Assembly: GCA_034435955.1 (NCBI GenBank)
Contig: DAOTWA010000066.1
Location: 1-6,185, forward strand
From: DAOTWA01 sp034435955
Lineage (GTDB): Bacteria > Chloroflexota > Anaerolineae > Anaerolineales > Anaerolineaceae
Length of the DNA stretch: 6,185 nucleotides
Direction of reading: 5' to 3'
Shown here: positions 1 to 5,566 of the stretch, piece by piece
Numbering within the stretch: the first letter of the stretch is position 1
Layout: every line of letters starts with the position of its first letter
The notes under the pieces: model-generated
The model's database searches: none
What the model was told of the DNA's origin: nothing
Seen by the model: only the letters and a program-made list of their open reading frames with translations
Position numbers and translations under genes: made by a program

Positions 1-615
1 CCCCGCCGGGTCCTCGCCCGCCCGCGCGAGCAGCAACGCGGTGGCCTCGGCCAGCATGCGCGCCCAGGTGGGCGAACCGACCTGGTCGGACACCACGCGC
101 AGCTCGCTCTGCGACCGGCTCCATTGCAGCACTTTGGTGACGAAGCTGTCGCGCCTCAGGCTGTAGACCCAGCTCGTGCGCAGCACCAGCCAGGCGCCCC
201 CTGCCTCGGCGATAGCCCGCTCACCCTCCAGCTTGGTCTGACCGTAAACATTGAGGGGATGGGGCGCATCCTCTTCGACATATGGGGCGCCTTTCTGCCC
301 GTCAAAGACGTAATCGGTTGAGTAATGGATCAGGGCAGCGCCCAGCCTGCGGCAGGCCTCGGCCAGCTCGCCCGGCGCCTGGGCGTTGATCGCCCGCGCC
401 AGGCCGGCTTCCTGCTCGGCCTTATCCACCGCGGTGTAGGCCACCGCGTTGACCACTACCTGGGGGTGAGCCTCGCCCACCCGGCCTGCCAGCGACTCCG
501 GCTGGGCGAAATCGACCTCCGGGTAATCCAACATGACCAGCTCGCCTAACGGCGCCAGCGTCCGCGCCAGCTCCCAGCCCACCTGCCCGTTCTTGCCGAA
601 TAAGAGAATGCGCAC
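1..615 (-). CDS. rfbD: dTDP-4-dehydrorhamnose reductase, partial (C-terminus beyond left edge)
   Basis: Last enzyme of dTDP-L-rhamnose synthesis. It reduces dTDP-4-keto-L-rhamnose to dTDP-L-rhamnose with NAD(P)H in the cytoplasm. The 205 residues present begin VRILLFGKNGQVGWEL, which carries the Rossmann GxxGxxG motif (G7, G10, G13). They continue with NAVAYTAVDKAE, STDYVFDG and VYGQTKLEGE, the hallmarks of RmlD in the extended short-chain dehydrogenase family. The likely catalytic set is T100, Y124 and K128. The family is usually near 290-300 residues, so roughly 90 C-terminal residues lie outside the window. The start is GTG at 615-613, two bases after the rfbA stop; no ATG fits the family N-terminus. 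A GGAGGAG sequence at 627-633, inside the last rfbA codons, is a plausible but somewhat distant ribosome site, so coupling to rfbA translation is likely. The family call is very secure. Confidence 0.95.
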   Translation of the reverse strand, partial: MRILLFGKNGQVGWELARTLAPLGELVMLDYPEVDFAQPESLAGRVGEAHPQVVVNAVAYTAVDKAEQEAGLARAINAQAPGELAEACRRLGAALIHYSTDYVFDGQKGAPYVEEDAPHPLNVYGQTKLEGERAIAEAGGAWLVLRTSWVYSLRRDSFVTKVLQWSRSQSELRVVSDQVGSPTWARMLAEATALLLARAGEDPAG

Positions 616-617
616 CT

Positions 618-1490
618 TTAACCGATCTCCTCCAGCAGCCGTAACAGGTAGCCGCCGTACCCGTTTTGCAGCAGACCCTTGGCCAGAGCGCGCAACTGCT
701 CCGCGTCGATGAAGCCCATGCGGTAGGCGATCTCCTCCGGGCAGGAGATCATCATCCCCTGCCGGTCCTCCACCGCCTGCACGAAATTGGCCGCCTGCAG
801 CAGCGACTCGTGCGTTCCGGCGTCCAGCCAGGCGATGCCCCGTCCCAGCACCTCCACGCGCAACTGACCCATTTCCAGGTACAGACGGTTCAGATCGGTG
901 ATCTCCAGCTCGCCGCGCGGCGAGGGCTTGAGACGGGCAGCCAGTTCGGGGACGCGCCGGTCGTAGAAATAGATGCCCGGCACGGCATAATTCGAGCGTG
1001 GTTCCTGCGGCTTCTCCTCAATGCTGATCGCCCGGCCGGACGCGTCGAACTCCACCACCCCGTAGCGCTGCGGGTCGCGCACCGGGTAGGCGAAGATCAC
1101 CGCGCCCTCGCTCAGCGCCGCGGCGGAGCGCAGCGTCTGCGGCAGGCCGTGGCCGTAAAAGACGTTGTCGCCCAGGATCAGGCAGGCCGCGTCGCCGGCC
1201 AGGAATTCGCGCCCGATCAGGAACGCTTCGGCCAGCCCGCGCGGCTCGGCCTGCTCGGCGTAGGCGAAGCGCAGGCCCCATTGGCTCCCATCTCCCAGCA
1301 GGCGGCGAAAGAGCGGCAGGTCCTCGGGCGTGCTGATCACCAGGATCTCGCGCAGCCCGGCCAGCATCAGCATGGAGAGGGGATAGTACACCATCGGCTT
1401 GTCGTAGATGGGCAGGAGCTGCTTGCTCACCCCCATGGTGAGCGGGTAGAGGCGGGTGCCCTTCCCGCCGGCCAGGATGATGCCTTTCAT
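618..1490 (-). CDS. rfbA: Glucose-1-phosphate thymidylyltransferase
   Basis: First step of the pathway: glucose-1-phosphate plus dTTP gives dTDP-glucose and pyrophosphate in the cytoplasm. The 290-residue length is normal for RmlA. The N-terminal nucleotide-binding signature GGKGTRLYPLT holds R13, and VSKQLLPIYDKP holds K23. LGDN at 107-109 gives D108, and WLDAGT near 222-226 gives D223; these are the expected magnesium-binding aspartates. EEKP (K160) and RGELEITDLN are further nucleotidyltransferase landmarks. I chose the ATG at 1490 because the family begins with MKGIILAGG at this point and GGAGG sits at 1497-1501, six bases upstream. A longer reading from 1568 would only add out-of-frame rfbB sequence. 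The start codon shares ATGA with the rfbB stop, which implies translational coupling. In this family dTDP-rhamnose commonly inhibits the enzyme allosterically. Confidence 0.97.
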   Translation of the reverse strand: MKGIILAGGKGTRLYPLTMGVSKQLLPIYDKPMVYYPLSMLMLAGLREILVISTPEDLPLFRRLLGDGSQWGLRFAYAEQAEPRGLAEAFLIGREFLAGDAACLILGDNVFYGHGLPQTLRSAAALSEGAVIFAYPVRDPQRYGVVEFDASGRAISIEEKPQEPRSNYAVPGIYFYDRRVPELAARLKPSPRGELEITDLNRLYLEMGQLRVEVLGRGIAWLDAGTHESLLQAANFVQAVEDRQGMMISCPEEIAYRMGFIDAEQLRALAKGLLQNGYGGYLLRLLEEIG

Positions 1491-2572
1491 GCTTTCCCTC
1501 CTCGATCGGCGTAATTGCGCTCCAGCCACTGGCTGTAATCGGAGCCCTTCAGGATGGCCGCAATCCACTCGGGATGGTTCAGGTACCAGTCCACGGTCTT
1601 CTCCAGGCCGCTGGCCAGCGTCTCGCGCGGCTGCCAGCCCAATTCGGCGCGGATTTTGGTGATATCCATGTCGTAACGCCGGTCGTGGCCCGGTCGGTCG
1701 GATACGAAGGTCATCAGGTTCGCGTGCGGCCTGTGGGGCGAATCGGGCAGGCGCTCATCCAGGATGGCGCAGATGCGCTCCACCACCTCCAGGTTGTACG
1801 GCTGGTTGTTCCCGCCGATGTTGTAGGTCTCGCCGGGGCGTCCGCGCGTCACCACCTGGTGGATAGCCTCGCAGTGATCGGTCACGTACAGCCAGTCGCG
1901 CACCTGCCTGCCGTCGCCGTAGATCGGCAGCGGCCTGCCGCTGACCGCGTTCAGGATGGTCAGCGGGATCAGCTTCTCGGGAAACTGATAGGGGCCGTAG
2001 TTGTTCGAGCAGTTCGAGAGCGTAACCGGCAGCCCGTAAGTGTGATAGTAAGCCCGCACCAGGTGATCGCTGGCAGCCTTAGAGGCGGAGTAAGGCGAGC
2101 GCGGGTCGTAAGGGGTATTCTCGTTAAAGGCCGGCGCGCCCGGCGCCAGCGAGCCGAACACTTCGTCGGTGGAAACGTGATGGAAGCGCGCCTCCTCCAC
2201 TGGAACAACGCGGTCTACCAGCCAGGCCTGGCGGGCCGCCTCCAGCAGGGTAAAGGTGCCCACGATGTTGGTCTGGATAAATTGGGCCGGACCGAGGATG
2301 GAGCGGTCGACGTGCGATTCGGCGGCGAAGTGCACCACCGTATCGATGGCGTACTGACGAAAGAGGCCGTCCACCAGTTGGCGGTCGCAGATATCCCCGT
2401 GAACGAAGGTATGGCGTTCCTGGCCGGACAGGTCGAGCAGGTTTTCCGGGTGGCCAGCGTAGGTGAGCGCATCCAGATTGACGACGCGCACCTGCGGGTC
2501 GATCGAAAGCAGGTAGCGCACGAAGTTAGAGCCGATAAAGCCAGCTCCGCCGGTCACAAGCACGTTGTGCAT
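1487..2572 (-). CDS. rfbB: dTDP-glucose 4,6-dehydratase
   Basis: Second step: NAD-dependent conversion of dTDP-glucose to dTDP-4-keto-6-deoxyglucose. It is an extended short-chain dehydrogenase of 361 residues, a normal length. Visible motifs in order are TGGAGFIG (7-14, NAD binding), HFAAESHVDRS (81-91), STDEVFG with T135-D136-E137 as the catalytic threonine, aspartate and glutamate, YSASK with Y161 and K165, NCSNNYGPYQFPEKLIPL (substrate loop), YGDGRQVRDWLYVTDH and the C-terminal WYLNH. An in-frame TTG at 2575 could extend the protein by one residue. The ATG at 2572 is preferred because GGAGG at 2580-2584 then lies seven bases upstream. The gene starts 22 bases after rfbC ends and overlaps rfbA by ATGA. 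Confidence 0.97.
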   Translation of the reverse strand: MHNVLVTGGAGFIGSNFVRYLLSIDPQVRVVNLDALTYAGHPENLLDLSGQERHTFVHGDICDRQLVDGLFRQYAIDTVVHFAAESHVDRSILGPAQFIQTNIVGTFTLLEAARQAWLVDRVVPVEEARFHHVSTDEVFGSLAPGAPAFNENTPYDPRSPYSASKAASDHLVRAYYHTYGLPVTLSNCSNNYGPYQFPEKLIPLTILNAVSGRPLPIYGDGRQVRDWLYVTDHCEAIHQVVTRGRPGETYNIGGNNQPYNLEVVERICAILDERLPDSPHRPHANLMTFVSDRPGHDRRYDMDITKIRAELGWQPRETLASGLEKTVDWYLNHPEWIAAILKGSDYSQWLERNYADRGGKA

Positions 2573-2594
2573 CAAATGTCCTCCCTGATCACCA

Positions 2595-3143
2595 TTATTC
2601 GTATAATTCTGCTCTCTCGAAGGGCACGCCGGCCGCGTCCTTGGTGGAGACCAGCGGGAGCTGCCCTTCCGGCAGCGGCCAATGAATGGCTAACTGCGGG
2701 TCGGACCACAGCAAAGTACGCTCCCACTGCGGGGCATAGTAATCGGTGGCCTTGTAAAGCACCTCGGCCCATTCGCTCAGCACCAGGAAGCCGTGGGCAA
2801 AACCCGGCGGCACCCACATCTGCAGGCGATTCTGCGCCGAAAGCACGTTGCCCACCCAGCGCCCGAAGGTTGGCGAGCTGCGCCGCAAATCAACCGCCAC
2901 GTCGAAGACCTCTCCGGCCGTCACGCGCACCAGCTTGCCCTGCGCCTGGCGGATCTGATAATGCAGCCCGCGCAAAATCCAGCGCGACGAACCCGAATGG
3001 TTGTCCTGCACGAAGACGTACGGGATGCCGGCTTCGGCAAAAGACTGCGCCCGGTAGGTCTCCATGAAAAAACCGCGCTCGTCGCCGTATACACGCGGCT
3101 CGATCAGCAGCACATCGGGGATCGTGGTGGGAGTGAAATCCAT
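2595..3143 (-). CDS. rfbC: dTDP-4-dehydrorhamnose 3,5-epimerase
   Basis: Third step: epimerises C3 and C5 of dTDP-4-keto-6-deoxyglucose to give dTDP-4-keto-L-rhamnose. The 182-residue cupin protein begins MDFTPTTIPDVLLIEP and has the RmlC landmarks DERGFF (21-26), QDNHS (46-50), RGLHYQ (58-63), VFDVAVDLR, WVPPGFAHGF and LYKATDYYAP. H61 is the expected catalytic base (paired with D168 in STKD or a similar acid) and Y130 the expected acid. It is the promoter-proximal gene of the minus-strand operon. Unlike rfbB and rfbA it has no obvious Shine-Dalgarno sequence before its ATG; the upstream bases read CTCAAACAAGC. The start still agrees with the family N-terminus, and no good earlier start is present before an in-frame stop. 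Confidence 0.96.
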   Translation of the reverse strand: MDFTPTTIPDVLLIEPRVYGDERGFFMETYRAQSFAEAGIPYVFVQDNHSGSSRWILRGLHYQIRQAQGKLVRVTAGEVFDVAVDLRRSSPTFGRWVGNVLSAQNRLQMWVPPGFAHGFLVLSEWAEVLYKATDYYAPQWERTLLWSDPQLAIHWPLPEGQLPLVSTKDAAGVPFERAELYE

Positions 3144-3187
3144 GCTTGTTTGAGGCGCAGTACAGCAGCGCGCAAAAGGTTGCTCGA

Positions 3188-3216
3188 ATTATAGCGGAAA
3201 ACCGGAGTTTTGCGAG
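3188..3216 (-). promoter_or_regulatory. Predicted sigma-70-type promoter of the rfbCBAD operon
   Basis: On the minus strand a perfect TATAAT -10 box lies at 3193-3188, within CGCTATAAT. Seventeen bases upstream is CTCGCA (3216-3211), a poor match to the -35 consensus, so the promoter may depend on an activator or on the strong -10. Transcription would begin near 3181 and give a leader of about 38 bases before rfbC. The spacer contains a short dyad (AAAAC-CGGA-GTTTT). The site was recognised by eye only. Confidence 0.6.
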
Positions 3217-3274
3217 CGAATGTACATTCTTCACACATCCTCAATAAGGAAATCTTCCTCACAGCACTGTATTT

Positions 3275-3304
3275 TTCCCAGGTGGTGAAGGATTGCGCTA
3301 TAAT
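3275..3304 (+). promoter_or_regulatory. Predicted sigma-70-type promoter of the oxidoreductase-heparinase operon
   Basis: A perfect TATAAT lies at 3299-3304, again inside CGCTATAAT. An 18-base spacer separates it from TTCCCA at 3275-3280, which matches four of six bases of the -35 consensus TTGACA. The expected transcription start is near 3311. That is only about four bases before a short ORF and about 69 bases before the oxidoreductase ATG. The site was recognised by eye only. Confidence 0.6.
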
Positions 3305-3314
3305 CTTACAAACA

Positions 3315-3383
3315 ATGCCCTTCTGCGCACTGCTCCTACGCTTCAAAATCCTCAAAAACCTGGCCCTGGCTCATATCTCATGA
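3315..3383 (+). CDS. Possible 22-residue leader ORF, nearly leaderless, overlapping the oxidoreductase start
   Basis: An ATG at 3315 opens 22 codons beginning MPFCALLLRF and ending LALAHIS. The TGA stop at 3381-3383 shares the four bases ATGA with the start of the downstream oxidoreductase. The peptide is hydrophobic with a few basic residues. The predicted transcription start near 3311 would leave almost no 5' leader, so translation would have to begin in the leaderless mode. The main gene has no visible Shine-Dalgarno sequence, so reading this ORF could deliver ribosomes to its ATG by termination and reinitiation. No family is recognised and a 22-codon ORF can arise by chance, so this is a candidate only. 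Confidence 0.35.
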   Translation: MPFCALLLRFKILKNLALAHIS

Positions 3384-5566
3384 AACAAGTCCTCCAAAAC
3401 CTCCGCAACGGCGATACGGTCGTGACCGAGGTGCCCATCCCGAGCGTGCGGCCGCGCACTGCGCTGGTGCGCACCGCCGCCTCGTTGGTCTCGGCGGGCA
3501 CCGAGCGTACCCTGGTCGAATTTGCCGGTAAGAACCTGGCCGCTAAAGCCCAGGAGCGGCCTGATCTGGTGCGCCAGCTTCTGGAGAAGGCGCGCCGCGA
3601 AGGCCTGATCCAGGCGGTCGAGGCGGCCTTCAACCGCCTGGATCAGCCCCTGGCGCTGGGCTATTCCTCTGCCGGGACGGTGGTGGCAGTGGGCGAGGGC
3701 CTGCACGGTTTCCAGGTCGGCGACCGGGTGGCCTGCGCGGGCGGCGGGTACGCCGTTCACGCCGAATATGCCGTCGTGCCCCAGAATCTGTTGACCCGCC
3801 TGCCACCTCAGGTGGACTTCGAACAAGCCGCCTTTGCCACCCTGGGTGCGGTGGCCATGCACGGCTTTCGCCTGGCTGAGATGCAAGTGGGCGAGCGCGT
3901 GGCGGTCATAGGTCTGGGACTGCTGGGCATGCTCGCCGCAGGGATCGCCCGCGCCGCTGGCTGTGAAGTTTTCGGCGTGGATGTGGACGAACACCGCGTC
4001 GCCCTGGCGCGCTCGCTGGGGTTCGATGCGGTTGCGCGCAAAGCGGCCGCATCTGCTGCCGCTGCGACGACCCACGACCGCGGCTTCGATGCGGTGCTGG
4101 TGTGCGCCGATGCCTCTTCGAACGATCCATTGGTGCTGGCCGGAGAGCTGGCGCGTGACCGCGCCCGTGTGGTGGCAGTGGGAGCCGTCGACCTGGAGAT
4201 CCCGCGCAAAGTCTATTATGACAAGGAACTGACCTTCCTGGTCTCACGCTCCTATGGACCCGGCCGCTACGATCCGATGTACGAGGAGGAGGGCCGCGAT
4301 TACCCCATCGGTTACGTACGTTGGACCGAGGGTCGCAACCTGGAGGCGTTCGTCGAGCTTCTGGCTTCCGGGCGCCTGGACGTGCACCCGCTCATCAGTC
4401 ACCGCTTCCCGATCGAACAGGCGCCAAAAGCCTATGACCTGATCACCGGCCGGCGCGACGAGGAGCCCTTTCTTGGCGTACTGCTGACCTATCCTCAAGT
4501 GGTCGCCGATCTGGAAGAGGGTCGAGTCATCTCGATTCCGCCCGCATCCGGCGCAGCGCCGGTCGAAACCGGCCTTCGTCTCGGAGTATTGGGCGCGGGC
4601 AATTACGCCACGGCGGTTTTCCTGCCCACCGTCAGGCAGGTCGGCGGCGTAACGCGTGTCGGCGTGGCTTCCGCCTCGGGATTGAGCGCTCAGCACGCTG
4701 CACGTAAGTTTGGCTTTGCCTACGCGGCCAGCTCCGATGAGCACTTGATCTCTGATCCGGGCATCAACATCGTGGCGGTGCTCACCCGCCACAACCATCA
4801 CGCCCGCCAGACGGTCGCCGCGCTCTCGGCTGGCAAGGCAGTCTACTGCGAGAAGCCCCTGGCGCTCAACGAGGAGGAGCTGGCGCTCATTGCAGCCGAA
4901 TTGAAGAAAGAAGGCGCACCGTTGCTCACGGTGGGGTACAACCGCCGCTTCGCGCCCATGTCCAGACGCCTGAAAGAGTTCATCGCCGATCGCCGCGAGC
5001 CGCTGGTCGCCCATTACCGCGTCAACGCCGGCTACCTGCCCATCACCCACTGGCTGCACGACCCCGCCCAGGGCGGCGGACGGCTGATCGGTGAAGCCTG
5101 CCACTTCGTGGATTTCCTCACCTTCCTGGTGGGAGCGCCGCCGCTGATGGTCACCGCGCTGCAGTTGCCGGATGACGACCGATACCGCGAAGACAATTTG
5201 CTGCTCACCTTTGTCTTTCCGGATGGCTCGCTGGGGAGTCTGGAATATCTGGCCAACGGCGACCGCAGCTTTTCGAAGGAGCGCGTAGAGGTCTTCACGT
5301 CCGGGCGCGTCGGAGTGCTGGATGATTTCCGCTATTTAGAGCTGGTTGCTGGCGGACAGCGCAAGTCCACGCGCTCTCCGCTCTTGCAAAATAAGGGCCA
5401 CCGGGAGGCTTGGGCCGCATTCCTGGCAGCGGTGAGAGACGGCGGGCCGCCGCCCATTCCCTATGATCAGCTCTTCGCCGTTTCGCGGGCCACTTTTACC
5501 GCCCTGCGCGCGTTGCGCGAAGGTCAGCCAGGCGCCCCACATCCTCTCCAGCCGCCGGCAGGATGA
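3380..5566 (+). CDS. Two-domain oxidoreductase: zinc-less medium-chain dehydrogenase fused to Gfo/Idh/MocA dehydrogenase
   Basis: A 728-residue protein of two joined dehydrogenase-like halves. Residues 1 to about 373 resemble medium-chain (alcohol dehydrogenase-type) proteins: GLGLLG (178-183) is the dinucleotide loop, and D201 at the end of the second strand favours NAD over NADP. The catalytic zinc site appears lost: the usual Cys of GxCGTD is S38 in SLVSAGTER, the usual GHE is G94-Y95-S96, and there is no four-cysteine lobe. Residues about 399-728 are a Gfo/Idh/MocA domain, with GVLGAGNYA (402-410), EKPLAL (491-496) and the active-site stretch GEACHFVDF (571-579; H575, D578). Such fusions are known, often called bi-domain oxidoreductases, and occur in polysaccharide clusters; their substrates are largely unknown to me. 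A sugar nucleotide or glycan-linked sugar is inferred from context. I chose the ATG at 3380 because the family begins there and an in-frame TTG at 3293 would lie upstream of the promoter -10 box. There is no clear Shine-Dalgarno sequence. It overlaps the next gene by ATGA. Confidence 0.9.
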   Translation: MKQVLQNLRNGDTVVTEVPIPSVRPRTALVRTAASLVSAGTERTLVEFAGKNLAAKAQERPDLVRQLLEKARREGLIQAVEAAFNRLDQPLALGYSSAGTVVAVGEGLHGFQVGDRVACAGGGYAVHAEYAVVPQNLLTRLPPQVDFEQAAFATLGAVAMHGFRLAEMQVGERVAVIGLGLLGMLAAGIARAAGCEVFGVDVDEHRVALARSLGFDAVARKAAASAAAATTHDRGFDAVLVCADASSNDPLVLAGELARDRARVVAVGAVDLEIPRKVYYDKELTFLVSRSYGPGRYDPMYEEEGRDYPIGYVRWTEGRNLEAFVELLASGRLDVHPLISHRFPIEQAPKAYDLITGRRDEEPFLGVLLTYPQVVADLEEGRVISIPPASGAAPVETGLRLGVLGAGNYATAVFLPTVRQVGGVTRVGVASASGLSAQHAARKFGFAYAASSDEHLISDPGINIVAVLTRHNHHARQTVAALSAGKAVYCEKPLALNEEELALIAAELKKEGAPLLTVGYNRRFAPMSRRLKEFIADRREPLVAHYRVNAGYLPITHWLHDPAQGGGRLIGEACHFVDFLTFLVGAPPLMVTALQLPDDDRYREDNLLLTFVFPDGSLGSLEYLANGDRSFSKERVEVFTSGRVGVLDDFRYLELVAGGQRKSTRSPLLQNKGHREAWAAFLAAVRDGGPPPIPYDQLFAVSRATFTALRALREGQPGAPHPLQPPAG

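Noticed and set aside
666..1514. A 282-codon plus-strand open frame antisense to rfbA
   Set aside because: It is the complement of a complete, motif-rich rfbA. Its composition (rich in Gln, His, Arg and Ala) is typical of an antisense frame in GC-rich DNA.
1491..1568. A 26-residue extension of RfbA starting at 1568
   Set aside because: It is rfbB coding sequence read in another frame. MKGIILAGG at 1490 is the family start, with GGAGG six bases upstream.
1574..3067. A 497-codon plus-strand open frame antisense to rfbB and rfbC
   Set aside because: It lies wholly opposite two unmistakable enzymes, crosses their gene boundary, resembles no known family and has the arginine/alanine/histidine-rich composition of a GC-rich shadow frame.
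3198..3211. AAAACCGGAGTTTT as a Rho-independent terminator
   Set aside because: The stem is only five mostly A/T pairs with no GC-rich base. It sits between two divergent gene starts, where no transcript ends, and within a promoter spacer.
3293..3379. A 29-residue N-terminal extension of the oxidoreductase from a TTG at 3293
   Set aside because: The extension would start upstream of and overlap the TATAAT box at 3299-3304, has no ribosome site, and the family N-terminus matches the ATG at 3380.
3371..5104. Two long minus-strand open frames (3371-4075 and 4244-5104) opposite the oxidoreductase
   Set aside because: Both are shadows of the conserved two-domain protein, with no ribosome site or recognisable domain.
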